From positions 15,598-79,597 of the forward strand of contig NZ_JAILPX010000155.1 of assembly GCF_024699275.1 (NCBI RefSeq): 64,000 bases of DNA. Reading direction: 5' to 3'. This document shows, piece by piece, positions 8,750-17,926 of this stretch. This DNA is from Selenomonas sp. Its GTDB lineage: Bacteria > Bacillota_C > Negativicutes > Selenomonadales > Selenomonadaceae. Position numbers and translations under genes: made by a program. The first letter of the stretch is position 1. Each line of letters starts with the position of its first letter. The notes beneath the pieces were generated by a model. It did not search any database and was not told the origin of the DNA. It saw only the letters and a program-made list of their open reading frames with translations.

Positions 8750-10399
8750 TTATAACGTCACATCCCGGCGCCCGGATATCTTAAAGAAGATAACCATAGC
8801 CGTAATGGTCGTTAACGTGAGGATAGTGGACAGCGCCGCTGCTGTACCGTAACTGGCACGGATAACCTCGGTGTAGATAGCCACCGACATGGTTTTCGTA
8901 GCGCCAGTAAAGAGGATAACCGATGAACTCAATTCGTTGATAGCCGTAATCCAGGATATGATGGCGCCGCTCATCACTCCGGGCAGCATCATAACGGCTG
9001 TAACCTTAAAAAATGTTTTCAGCGGTGAAGCCCCCAGACTAATCGATGCTTCCTCAAGGCTGGGACTCAGCTGATAGAGAATAGCCGAACTGGAGCGCAG
9101 TGTATAGGGCAGGCGGCGGATTACCAAGGAAATGATGATGATAAGCGCCGTGCCAGACAACAACATGGGTTCCTCATTAAATGCCAGCAGCAGCGTGATA
9201 CCCAAAACTGATCCGGGAATAATGTATGGAAACATCGTCAAGGTATCAATGATATCCGTAAGCCAGCTCTTTTTACGCGTAGTCAGATAGGCCACTGTCA
9301 TCCCCAGGAAAACAATCATGACCATGGCCGCTGTACTGTAAACGTAAGTATTGGTAATAGCTGTCCCCAGCGATTCAAAAATCGTACGATAGCTGTCCAA
9401 AGAATACCCATCCACAAATATGGAACCATTCGTCTTAAGGAAAGACGTGTAAATAACCACCAACTGAGGAATCATGGATAATGCCACCAGCAGGTAAATA
9501 CAGATATGCATGACGATATTCTTGATCCCCGTCATTTTCCCCACCGGCAAGGGCCGCAGGGAGCTCATGGTAAAGGATTTTTTATTGACTACATATTTTT
9601 GAAGCATAAAAACGGTCGATGTAATCAAGACCATAATCGCAGCCATGGCTGCTGCAAAATTAGCCTGATCCCCTACTTCATTGATAAACTCTGAATAAAT
9701 CATAACCGGCATGACGTTAAAGCCTTCACCAATCAGCATGGGCGTACCAAAGTCCGCCATAGCATTCATGAAGACCATCAATGCCCCGGCCAGGATAGTG
9801 GGGGTAATCAGTGGCAGCATGATGGTAACCACCTTTTTGATCCCGCTGCAGCCCAGACTTTCCGCCGCTTCAATCAGCGCCGAGTCGATATTCTTCATAG
9901 CCCCGGCCACATAAAGATAGATAAAGGGATAAAGCTTTAAGGTCAAAACCAGCAGGATCCCCGCAAAGCCGTAAATAGAGGGAAAGTCAATGCCCATCCC
10001 TGCCAGCCACTGGGTCAGGATACCACTGCGGCCACCGATTAAAATCCAAGAATAAGCGCCAATAAACGGCGGCGAAAGCAGGGAAATAATGATGCAGATT
10101 TCCACAATATTCTTTCCACGAACTCTGAATAAGGTCATGAAGTAGGCCAAAGCCGTACCAATAATCACCGCCAATATGGTCACACAAGCAGTGACGCTAA
10201 AACTATTGATCATGGATTGATAATAATACTTGCGATCAAAGAAGTGCGTGAAATTCTCCATGGTGAATTCACCGGTCATAGCATCCTGAAAAGCACTGGC
10301 AAACAAGGAAAACAGTGGATACATCAGAAACAACCCAAAGACCACAATGGAAAGCAGGGTTATCCAGGCCCAGAAGTCCCATTGGAATTTCTTATTCAT
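8750..10399 (-). CDS. ABC transporter permease, two fused permease domains (FbpB-like)
   Basis: A 549-residue inner-membrane protein made of two BPD_transp_1 units (about 1-270 and 290-549), each with roughly six helices, as in FbpB/ThiP-type iron and thiamine importers. EAA-loop-like sequences are visible in both halves (IEAAESLGCSGIKKV and LEEASISLGASPLKTF), where the ATPase docks. The ATG at 10399 is preferred over a GTG 12 nt earlier. It overlaps the ATPase stop by 8 nt, indicating coupled translation. Because both permease domains are in one chain, a single copy plus an ATPase dimer would form the complete channel. Confidence 0.92.
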   Translation of the reverse strand: MNKKFQWDFWAWITLLSIVVFGLFLMYPLFSLFASAFQDAMTGEFTMENFTHFFDRKYYYQSMINSFSVTACVTILAVIIGTALAYFMTLFRVRGKNIVEICIIISLLSPPFIGAYSWILIGGRSGILTQWLAGMGIDFPSIYGFAGILLVLTLKLYPFIYLYVAGAMKNIDSALIEAAESLGCSGIKKVVTIMLPLITPTILAGALMVFMNAMADFGTPMLIGEGFNVMPVMIYSEFINEVGDQANFAAAMAAIMVLITSTVFMLQKYVVNKKSFTMSSLRPLPVGKMTGIKNIVMHICIYLLVALSMIPQLVVIYTSFLKTNGSIFVDGYSLDSYRTIFESLGTAITNTYVYSTAAMVMIVFLGMTVAYLTTRKKSWLTDIIDTLTMFPYIIPGSVLGITLLLAFNEEPMLLSGTALIIIISLVIRRLPYTLRSSSAILYQLSPSLEEASISLGASPLKTFFKVTAVMMLPGVMSGAIISWITAINELSSSVILFTGATKTMSVAIYTEVIRASYGTAAALSTILTLTTITAMVIFFKISGRRDVTL

Positions 10400-11516
10400 T
10401 TTCCACCACACCTTCCATCAGGCTCTTCGTGCCATCAGCCCTAAAGACATTGATTTTGGCTGCATTGGGTTTAAGATAAACAGTATCACCAATCTCCAGC
10501 ACCTTTTCTGCATGTCCCAAATCCTGACTGAACTCAATGGCCGGTTGATCAGGCAGCAGCATATCTTCCGGAAAGTCCAGCCCATAAGTGATATACTTCC
10601 CCAGAAAAACCTTTGTCTTGATGGTACACTTCACCCCTTGCCCCGCACCACAAATGGAAAATTCCTCCGGTCGCACGGCAATGATTACATCATCCCCAAT
10701 TTTTGCTTCCTCCCCCAGAGTAGTCATCGGTAAAACGAAGCCGTCTGCAAAGACCGCTGCCTTATCACAGCCCACTTCCTCGATCCGCCCCTTAAAAAGG
10801 TTGGAATGACCGATAAAAGTGGCTACAAACACGTTGTAAGGGCGGGTATAGACAGTATGGGGGGATGCAGTCTGCTGAATCACACCTTTTTTCATGACAG
10901 CAATCCGATCCGAGATAGCCAACGCTTCCTCCTGATCGTGAGTAACATATACCGTAGTAATCCCCACCTGCTTCTGCACCTCCCGGATAGCCGAGCGCAT
11001 TTCCACACGCAGCTTGGCATCCAGATTGGATAACGGTTCATCCATCAGCAGAACACTGGGATGAATGACAATGGCACGAGCCAGGGCCACCCGTTGCTGC
11101 TGGCCGCCGGACAGCCGTTCCGGCAGCCTGTCCTGATATTCCGTAATCTGGACCACATCGAGAATCTTGTCCACTTTGGCCTTCATCTCATCCTTGGGCA
11201 TATTGCGGAGCTTCAAGCCATACTCCACATTTTCTCTGACCGTCAAATGGGGAAAAATAGCATAGCTCTGGAATACCATGCCAATATTTCGTTTATGTGC
11301 GGGGATATCATTGATTACCTGATCATTGAAGCGGATCTGCCCGCCTTCTATGCTGTTAAAGCCGGCAATCATGCGCAGCAGGGTGGTTTTTCCGCATCCG
11401 GAAGGTCCTAGCAGCGTAAAGAACTCTCCATTTTTTATATTCTGCGTCAGATTTGGGATAATGGTCAAATCTCCATACCGCTTAACCACCTTATCCGCCA
11501 TAATGGCAACACTCAT
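10392..11516 (-). CDS. ABC transporter ATP-binding protein (FbpC/PotA-like)
   Basis: A 374-residue importer ATPase. Walker A is GPSGCGKTT, the Q-loop lies in VFQSYAIFPHL, the signature is LSGGQQQR, Walker B is VLLMDEPLSNLD and the switch histidine is in VTHDQEEA. The C-terminal 130 residues form a TOBE/MOP-like regulatory domain. The start ATG at 11516 has GGAGGAGAGG directly upstream. First gene of the three-gene importer operon, with a candidate promoter at 11564-11592. The family moves ferric iron, polyamines or related solutes; the substrate here is undetermined. Confidence 0.93.
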   Translation of the reverse strand: MSVAIMADKVVKRYGDLTIIPNLTQNIKNGEFFTLLGPSGCGKTTLLRMIAGFNSIEGGQIRFNDQVINDIPAHKRNIGMVFQSYAIFPHLTVRENVEYGLKLRNMPKDEMKAKVDKILDVVQITEYQDRLPERLSGGQQQRVALARAIVIHPSVLLMDEPLSNLDAKLRVEMRSAIREVQKQVGITTVYVTHDQEEALAISDRIAVMKKGVIQQTASPHTVYTRPYNVFVATFIGHSNLFKGRIEEVGCDKAAVFADGFVLPMTTLGEEAKIGDDVIIAVRPEEFSICGAGQGVKCTIKTKVFLGKYITYGLDFPEDMLLPDQPAIEFSQDLGHAEKVLEIGDTVYLKPNAAKINVFRADGTKSLMEGVVENE

Positions 11517-11563
11517 TGCCCTCTCCTCCATTCGCACTGTCTATCATTCACTAGCTTACTCTT

Positions 11564-11592
11564 ATTTTACCCCTTCAATAAATAACAAACAA
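11564..11592 (-). promoter_or_regulatory. Candidate promoter for the ABC importer operon
   Basis: Minus-strand -35 TTGTTT (11587-11592), 17-bp spacer, -10 TAAAAT (11564-11569), giving a leader of about 40 nt before the ATPase gene. Confidence 0.45.
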
Positions 11593-11765
11593 TCCAGAAT
11601 AAAGGATAAATATCCATAAAACTGAACTTAAACGAAAAGGCAAACAGCCAATATGGAAAGACAGCCCACCAACTCCTTGGAGTCGATGAGCTGCCCTTTA
11701 TCGTCAACATACATGCTTTCATCAAGCTGCTCACTAAGCAACAGGCGATAAGGATATACAAAGCT

Positions 11766-12539
11766 TTAGCGATTTTCCTGCAGCATAGCTCCCACACTGG
11801 CATAACTACCCTTGGCTTTAGCTTGGATTCCCTCGCGGGCAGAATCCACCGTAAAGCCCTCAAAAGCTTCCAGCATAGGCAAATCGTTAACCTCATCCCC
11901 TATCGCATAGATTACCGCATCCTGCCAGCCCATCAACTCCACCAGTTTGTCAATCCCTTGACGTTTGCTGATGCCCAGCGGCGTTATGTCCACGCTGCAG
12001 CGATTCGGATAAGCATGGACAATCTGACCAAAACGTTCATTGATGGATTCGCTGACTTCCAGCGCTTCCTCTGCTTTTTTGTAACCTAAAGAAAATTGAT
12101 GGATCTGCGGCAGCTGCAAAATATCACGCTCCGTAATTTCGACCAGTTGAAAATCCCACTGTTTCGCTTCGCGGGAAATCCATGACCCCTCACGCTCATG
12201 ATACAGATAAGTCTTATCAGCAGCTGAAAACGCGTAATGAAAGGAACGGTCCACCCTCGGGTCTTCTGCCAGCTCCGCCAGCACCTTCAAGGGGATCTCC
12301 CCTTGCCAAAGCGGAGTGCCATCGGCGCGGCAAATCAAGCCGCCGTTGTTACAGACGGCATAATCCGACTCAATGCCATAATACTTAAGCTGCGGAGCCA
12401 GCATGCCGTAATCGCGCCCCGTCACTACACCGAATTTATTGCCGACCTCCCGCCACAATCGTACGCCTTCAACATCTCCTTGAGAAATTTCCTCATGACG
12501 AAACAGCGTTCCGTCATAATCACTAGCCGCTATCTTCAT
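11766..12539 (-). CDS. Cof-type HAD phosphatase in the alpha-glucoside operon
   Basis: A 257-residue HAD hydrolase with DYDGTLF (motif I), VTGRDYG (motif II), a lysine in ISKRQGIDKL (motif III) and GDEVNDLPMLEAF (motif IV). The start overlaps the stop of the GH13 gene by 4 nt (ATGA), so it is co-translated with an alpha-glucosidase and a PTS transporter. That context suggests a role in relieving sugar-phosphate accumulation or dephosphorylating the released sugar, which is inference. The frame stays open for 45 more codons after its TAA. Confidence 0.87.
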   Translation of the reverse strand: MKIAASDYDGTLFRHEEISQGDVEGVRLWREVGNKFGVVTGRDYGMLAPQLKYYGIESDYAVCNNGGLICRADGTPLWQGEIPLKVLAELAEDPRVDRSFHYAFSAADKTYLYHEREGSWISREAKQWDFQLVEITERDILQLPQIHQFSLGYKKAEEALEVSESINERFGQIVHAYPNRCSVDITPLGISKRQGIDKLVELMGWQDAVIYAIGDEVNDLPMLEAFEGFTVDSAREGIQAKAKGSYASVGAMLQENR

Positions 12540-14242
12540 TTACCTTCACCTGCCTCATCCGTCTTCTTTCTAAAATAACAGACCGCCTCATAGGGCCGAA
12601 GGAGCCCCGGCCGGCTGCCAGCCATGGTTTCAATCAATACAAAACAACCCGACGCCAGCATCCCGTCATAGGTTATTTCCTGACCGGTAAAGTTCACCAA
12701 GGTCAAGGTTTCCTGTCCTTCCCACCGGCGATAAAAGGCGTACAGGTCACCGCGCTCAGACATAACCTCCTCATAATCTCCCTGCTGCAAGACCTCTGCA
12801 GCTTGACTCTCACGCCGCAGATGACTAAGGCGGCGATAAAAGGACAACACAGAGTTCTCGTCTCTTTCTTCCGCCTCAACGCAGCAGTCAGCAAAATCCC
12901 CATGAACCGGCAGCCAGGGAATTCCTGCTGTAAATCCTGCTTGCTTATCACTTGTCCACTGCATCGGTGTCCGGGCATTATCGCGGCTGTAACGATGAAT
13001 GATCTGCATAGCTTCGCTGACACTGCGCCCTTCTCTTCGCGCCAGTTCATACTGCCCTTTAGAGGAAATATCATTATACTCGTCAATAGAATCCCAGGCC
13101 ACATTATCCATCCCCAACTCCTGTCCTTCGTAGACAAAGGGCGTTCCCCGCAGCGTAAATAGGATTGTCGCCATAGTTTTTGCTGTAACTCGGGCATCTG
13201 CCGAGTCCGGGAAAAAATGACGGACACTGCGGAACTGGTCATGATTCTCAAAAAATATCGGATACCAGCCATTTTCTGCCGTTGCCAGCTGACTGGCCGT
13301 CAAGCAGGCTTTCAAACGCTGGGGAATATCCGGCCGATAGCCTGTTGCATGACTCCAAAGTTCCCCATCCGTAAATTCCAGATTCGTATGGCTGAACTCA
13401 AAGAGCATATCAAAGGCTCCCTGCTTCCCCACCCAGTCTTTAAGTTCTGACGGCGCAACACCATTGGCTTCAGCCACCGTAAAAATATCCTTACCCATAA
13501 AGACTTCCCGGCGGAACTCATGCAGGAAATCCAGTATTCCCGGCGTATCCGCAATCATCGAATGGATGTTGACCAATCCATCCGCACTGTCCGGTTCCCC
13601 ATCCACAAACACAGCCGGCTTCTTGATGTAGACAATGGCATCAATACGGAAACCACCTACGCCCTTATCGAGCCAGAAATTGGCCGCCCCATAGAGCGCT
13701 TGACGAACGGCGGGGTTTTCCCAGTTCAAATCCGGCTGTGCCTTCGCAAAGGTATGCAGATAATACTGCTGACGCTCTTCACACCAGGTCCAGGCGCTGC
13801 CGCCAAAAATGGAACGCCAGTTAGTCGGTGCTGAACCGTCTGCTTTCCCATCCCGCCAGATATACCAATCTGCTTTCTCCTGATCACGGCCAGATTTCGA
13901 CTGTTGAAACCAGCTATGCTGATCCGATGTGTGATTAAAGACCAGATCCATAACAATACGGATATCCCGTTTTTTCGCCTCGGCAATGAGTTTTTCCATA
14001 TCGGCCATTGTTCCATAGGCAGGGTCGATTGCTGTGTAATCGGCAATATCATAACCATTATCCACCATGGGCGAAGGGTATACCGGTGTAAGCCAGATAG
14101 CACCAACTCCCAGGGTCTTCAGATAATCCAGTTTTCGCGTTATGCCCGGAATATCACCCTGACCACTGCCCGTCGTATCCAAAAAACTTTTCGGATAGAC
14201 CTGATAGACAACGGTCTTCTGCCACCATTTCAATTCTTTCAT
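12536..14242 (-). CDS. GH13 alpha-glucosidase / phospho-alpha-glucosidase (oligo-1,6-glucosidase or TreC-like)
   Basis: A 568-residue glycoside hydrolase of family 13. The (beta/alpha)8 barrel starts at WWQKTVVYQVYPKSF; conserved regions are DLVFNHTSDQH (I), GFRIDAIV with the nucleophile aspartate (II), TVAEANG with the acid-base glutamate (III) and FENHDQFR (IV). A small C-terminal beta domain follows. It lies between an alpha-glucoside PTS and a HAD phosphatase, so the likely substrate is an intracellular alpha-glucoside, possibly phosphorylated on import. Whether it acts on trehalose-6-phosphate, isomaltose-type or other sugars cannot be decided by eye. Confidence 0.9.
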   Translation of the reverse strand: MKELKWWQKTVVYQVYPKSFLDTTGSGQGDIPGITRKLDYLKTLGVGAIWLTPVYPSPMVDNGYDIADYTAIDPAYGTMADMEKLIAEAKKRDIRIVMDLVFNHTSDQHSWFQQSKSGRDQEKADWYIWRDGKADGSAPTNWRSIFGGSAWTWCEERQQYYLHTFAKAQPDLNWENPAVRQALYGAANFWLDKGVGGFRIDAIVYIKKPAVFVDGEPDSADGLVNIHSMIADTPGILDFLHEFRREVFMGKDIFTVAEANGVAPSELKDWVGKQGAFDMLFEFSHTNLEFTDGELWSHATGYRPDIPQRLKACLTASQLATAENGWYPIFFENHDQFRSVRHFFPDSADARVTAKTMATILFTLRGTPFVYEGQELGMDNVAWDSIDEYNDISSKGQYELARREGRSVSEAMQIIHRYSRDNARTPMQWTSDKQAGFTAGIPWLPVHGDFADCCVEAEERDENSVLSFYRRLSHLRRESQAAEVLQQGDYEEVMSERGDLYAFYRRWEGQETLTLVNFTGQEITYDGMLASGCFVLIETMAGSRPGLLRPYEAVCYFRKKTDEAGEGK

Positions 14243-14280
14243 GATAAGATTCCCCTTGAAGTCTTAAACAACCCTTTTGC

Positions 14281-16398
14281 TCAGAACGTCATAATCGGCG
14301 TTTCCGCAGCCATTACATCCTGATCCGGCTCCTTTTGCATCTGCGGGTAATCCGCAGAATTCGTAATGGCCATGATAACCGTAGATGCGTAACCAGCATC
14401 ATGAATAATCTGCGGGTCGAACTGAATCAGGGGCTCTCCTTTATGAACCTTTGCTCCCTGCTGTGTCAACAACCGAAACCCGCGGCCATTGAGCTTGACC
14501 GTATCAATACCGATATGAATCAGCATCTCCGCGCCATTTGCCAGACGTAAACCAATTGCATGAAGACTTTCTTCCATGATCATGGTAATTTCAGCATCTG
14601 CAGGGGCCAAAACCATATTCCCTATCGGTTCAATGGCCACACCATCCCCCATCATTTTCTGGGAAAACATATCATCCTGAACTTCTGTCATATCGATAAG
14701 TTTTCCCGAAATGCAAGCTGCCAGACGCATCGAAAGGTCTTTTGCCACAGTTTCCTGCGGAACAGCTGCCTGCAGCTTTCCCGCCGCGCCGACTGCCTCG
14801 CCTTTGAGCAATGCGTCAAAATAACTGCGAACCTGCGGAACCGACAGGCCAACAATAACCTGCAATGCCCGGCCATTCTTTACCAGACCAAAGGCACCGG
14901 CATTGGTGAATTTGGAAGCCGGCTGCACTTTATCGGGATCATTGACCGTAACCCGCAGCCGCGTTGCACAATTCGTGACTTCCTGGATATTGGACGGTCC
15001 GCCAAGACAATCCAGAAAAACTTTTGCTTTAATAGCCAGTGCATTATCTGCCAATCCCAGATTCTCCATCTCCTGCTTGGCCTTGTACTCAGCCTTCGTA
15101 AACAACTTGTCCTCCACTTCATCAGCTGTACGTCCCGGTGTTGCATAATCAAAGCGCAGAATGAGGAAGCGGAAGGTAACAAAATAAATCGCCGTAAAAC
15201 AGAAACCCACCACAATCTGCATGATATACGTGCCCGCATGATAGGAGAACAAGGGAATCCAGTTCTGTACAAAGCAATCAATCAGGCCGCCGCCAAAATT
15301 TCCCGCCAGACCAAAGAAGTACAACACCGCCGACAGCGTAGCTGCCAAAACCGCATGCACAACGTAGAGAAGCGGTGCCACAAACAGGAATGTAAATTCC
15401 AACGGTTCCGTAATCCCGCAGAGAACAGCGGTAAGGGTTGCCGGAATCAATAGTGCCGCTGTCTTCTTTCGCTTAGCGGGCTTTGCACACATATAGATGG
15501 CAAGTGCTGCTCCGGGCAAACCAAATACCTTAGACATGCCATGCAGGGCAAATCCCCCCTCGGGGAAAAGGTCTTTCAAACTGGCCGTACTGGTAGCAAA
15601 ATCATTGAGATGCTGCAGCCAATAAGCCTGAATACCGCCATCGCAGACAGCCGGCCCAAAAATAAACGGCAGATAAATGAAGTGATGCAAGCCTGCCGGC
15701 AGCAACAACCGCTCCGACAGGGTATAGGCCCACACGCCAAAGATTCCGCTGGTCTTGAGGAAGTCCTGGAACTGCATGATGCCATGCTGAATTGCCGGCC
15801 ATACCAGGCAAAATACAAAGGCCAATGGAATCATAACTGCAAAACCAACCGCTACCACAAAGGCCGGCCCCTTGAAGATTCCGAGCCAATCCGGAATATC
15901 CGTATCATAGAAACGGTTATGCAGCCAGGCCGTCATACAGGCAATGAAGATTGCCCCCAGCATCCCCATGTCCAGCGTCTTGATATTGGCAATCATCGCC
16001 AGCCCTGTACCTGCACCGGCCTTCTGGGCAAAATCCACACCGAAGAAATCGCCGTGCAAGGTCAGAAACGCTGAAATAAAATAGTTGAAGACCATATAGA
16101 TGACAAAGCCTTCCATCGCACAGCGCGCCGCTTCCTTCCTGGCAAAACCGATAGGAACCGCAATCGCAAACAGGATTGGCATCTGATTGAATACAGTCCA
16201 GGCTCCCTGCTCAACCACATACCAGAAATCGTACCATATGGTACCCTGCGCAGCCAGACTGCCCAATAACCCCTCATTTTTACAGATAATCGATAACGCC
16301 ACTGTGAGTCCAAAGAACGCAAACAGAATAACGGGCGTATACATAGCGCCGCCAAACTTCTGCATTCCCTGCATGACACAATCCCTGCTGAGTGTCAT
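14281..16398 (-). CDS. PTS alpha-glucoside transporter, fused IICBA
   Basis: A 705-residue phosphotransferase permease. The IIC domain (about 1-420, around ten helices) opens MQKFGGAMYTPVILFAFFGL, close to MalB/AglA-type maltose and alpha-glucoside permeases. IIB (about 450-540) has the phosphorylated cysteine in TNCATRLRV. IIA of the glucose type (about 565-705) has the phosphohistidine in MLIHIGIDTVKLNG. The start ATG follows GGAGGG. It heads a unit with a GH13 glucosidase and a HAD phosphatase. The attached IIA means no separate Crr protein is needed. The neighbouring RpiR regulator is the probable controller. Confidence 0.92.
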   Translation of the reverse strand: MTLSRDCVMQGMQKFGGAMYTPVILFAFFGLTVALSIICKNEGLLGSLAAQGTIWYDFWYVVEQGAWTVFNQMPILFAIAVPIGFARKEAARCAMEGFVIYMVFNYFISAFLTLHGDFFGVDFAQKAGAGTGLAMIANIKTLDMGMLGAIFIACMTAWLHNRFYDTDIPDWLGIFKGPAFVVAVGFAVMIPLAFVFCLVWPAIQHGIMQFQDFLKTSGIFGVWAYTLSERLLLPAGLHHFIYLPFIFGPAVCDGGIQAYWLQHLNDFATSTASLKDLFPEGGFALHGMSKVFGLPGAALAIYMCAKPAKRKKTAALLIPATLTAVLCGITEPLEFTFLFVAPLLYVVHAVLAATLSAVLYFFGLAGNFGGGLIDCFVQNWIPLFSYHAGTYIMQIVVGFCFTAIYFVTFRFLILRFDYATPGRTADEVEDKLFTKAEYKAKQEMENLGLADNALAIKAKVFLDCLGGPSNIQEVTNCATRLRVTVNDPDKVQPASKFTNAGAFGLVKNGRALQVIVGLSVPQVRSYFDALLKGEAVGAAGKLQAAVPQETVAKDLSMRLAACISGKLIDMTEVQDDMFSQKMMGDGVAIEPIGNMVLAPADAEITMIMEESLHAIGLRLANGAEMLIHIGIDTVKLNGRGFRLLTQQGAKVHKGEPLIQFDPQIIHDAGYASTVIMAITNSADYPQMQKEPDQDVMAAETPIMTF

Positions 16399-16501
16399 TT
16401 TTCATCCCTCCATATCTTGCCTACAACGCTCACTTGATAAAGATCAGAATCATTCAACTGCCTCAAGATCCTGTAAGTCATCTCGTATCTAAAGAATAAC
16501 G

Positions 16502-16537
16502 AAAAAAGCCCGCGAACACAATAGTTTCGCGGGCTTT
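16502..16537 (-). terminator. Intrinsic terminator after the RpiR regulator
   Basis: A 12-bp stem (16505-16516 with 16526-16537) followed on the minus strand by TTTTTTC. It separates the regulator from the PTS operon, which therefore needs its own promoter in 16399-16500. I could not identify that promoter with confidence. Confidence 0.85.
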
Positions 16538-16594
16538 CGGTTCTTTATCTGCAAGGCGTAATTTGGTACATTTCCTGTACTTTGTTACACCACC

Positions 16595-17365
16595 TTATTC
16601 TGACCGGCGTTGAAGGTACATCCGGTATTTTACGAACCAAACCTCCACCAACATGAAATACGGCATCATCGACTGAAATGCCGTCCGTTCATCATCACCA
16701 TCGTAAAGCTGGAACCTTGCGGGGGAAACATAGAGATTCACCGTTGACAAACTGGCCAACGTATTATCATGCAGCTTTGTAATCGAAATAAACGGCACGT
16801 CCTGCAGCTGCAACTGCCGGGCAAAATCCACCACCAGCGGGGTCTCTCCCGACAGGGATACAAAGATGAACAGATCATCCTTCGTCAGTGTCCGGGCAAT
16901 GGAGCGGAACTCCTCTTCCCCCGTAATTTCATAAATCAGCACATTGTCATAAAAGAATAACCGCTTGAGTTCCTGAACCACATTGCTTTGAACCAAACCG
17001 GAAGCAAACGCAAAAACACGATTGGCCTCATGAACCAGCCGGCTGGCACTGTCGAAATTGCGCTTGAATACCTTCGCCGCTGTCTGTGCATAGAATGCCT
17101 GCAAATCCGGCAAAACATCACCATGGGGAAAGGAGTGTGCTGGCTCCTCCATTTTCATCACGGCCTTGAGCTCGCCAAACCCATCAAAACCCAGTTTCTG
17201 CGCAAAACGGACAATTGTGGTACTGGATACTGCACAAGCCCGCGCCAATTCATGGATAGAGATATGCCGGACTTGTGCACGATGCCGGGAAATATATTTC
17301 CAAATCGTCAGGTCCGTATCATTCAGGTCCTGCCGATGTCCGTTTATGATTTCTTCTATACGCAT
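16595..17365 (-). CDS. RpiR/MurR-family transcriptional regulator
   Basis: A 256-residue sugar-phosphate-responsive regulator. The N-terminal helix-turn-helix domain (about 1-77) contains IHELARACAVSSTTIVRFAQKLGF, read here as separate stretches of the RpiR fold. The C-terminal SIS domain (about 105-235) binds sugar phosphates and has FVSLSGETPLV. AAGGTG precedes the ATG at 17365. It stands upstream of the alpha-glucoside PTS operon in the same orientation, in the arrangement of GlvR-type controllers, so it most likely regulates that operon. No terminator separates it from ilvN 60 nt upstream, so some read-through is possible. Confidence 0.9.
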   Translation of the reverse strand: MRIEEIINGHRQDLNDTDLTIWKYISRHRAQVRHISIHELARACAVSSTTIVRFAQKLGFDGFGELKAVMKMEEPAHSFPHGDVLPDLQAFYAQTAAKVFKRNFDSASRLVHEANRVFAFASGLVQSNVVQELKRLFFYDNVLIYEITGEEEFRSIARTLTKDDLFIFVSLSGETPLVVDFARQLQLQDVPFISITKLHDNTLASLSTVNLYVSPARFQLYDGDDERTAFQSMMPYFMLVEVWFVKYRMYLQRRSE

Positions 17366-17425
17366 GCCAATTCACCTTAATCTCTCCATGTGGCAAGCTG
17401 CCGCCTATATATCCGACAACGCATC

Positions 17426-17926
17426 TTACATCTGCTTAACTGGCACAGGCCCGCGAGACAAGGCAATAGCCCCAGTACGGGCAATTTCGATGATCTCATA
17501 TTCGGAGAGCACTTCGATGATGCCATCAATCTTACTCTGCTGTCCTGTGAGTTCAATGACCACATTTTCCTTGCTCACATCCACGATACTGGCCCGGAAG
17601 ATATTGACGATATCAATGAGTTCAGCTCGGTTGCCTTTATCCGCCCTGACCTTTATCATCACCAGTTCCCGTTCGATAGAATCCACTTCAGACAAGTTCA
17701 CGATCTTGATGACATCAATCAATTTGCCCAACTGCGTCACAACCTGATCCAGTTCATTTTTGGATTCCACCGATACCACGATATTGATGCGCGTAACTTC
17801 CGGTTCCTCCGTATAGCCGGCAGAAATGCTTTCGATATTGAAAGCACGCCGGCTGATAAGACCTGATACATGGGTTAAAACACCAGGTTTATTATCCACT
17901 AATACCGCCAGTAAATATTTTTTCAT
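17426..17926 (-). CDS. ilvN: Acetolactate synthase small (regulatory) subunit
   Basis: A 166-residue regulatory subunit that activates the catalytic subunit and confers valine feedback. It begins KKYLLAVLVDNKPGVLTHVSG, an ACT domain with the ligand-binding glycine and asparagine region, followed by a second ACT-like half. The ATG at 17926 shares one base with the ilvB stop (TGATG), and its GGAGGT site lies inside the end of ilvB, so translation is coupled. Length and layout match the IlvH type. Confidence 0.95.
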   Translation of the reverse strand: MKKYLLAVLVDNKPGVLTHVSGLISRRAFNIESISAGYTEEPEVTRINIVVSVESKNELDQVVTQLGKLIDVIKIVNLSEVDSIERELVMIKVRADKGNRAELIDIVNIFRASIVDVSKENVVIELTGQQSKIDGIIEVLSEYEIIEIARTGAIALSRGPVPVKQM

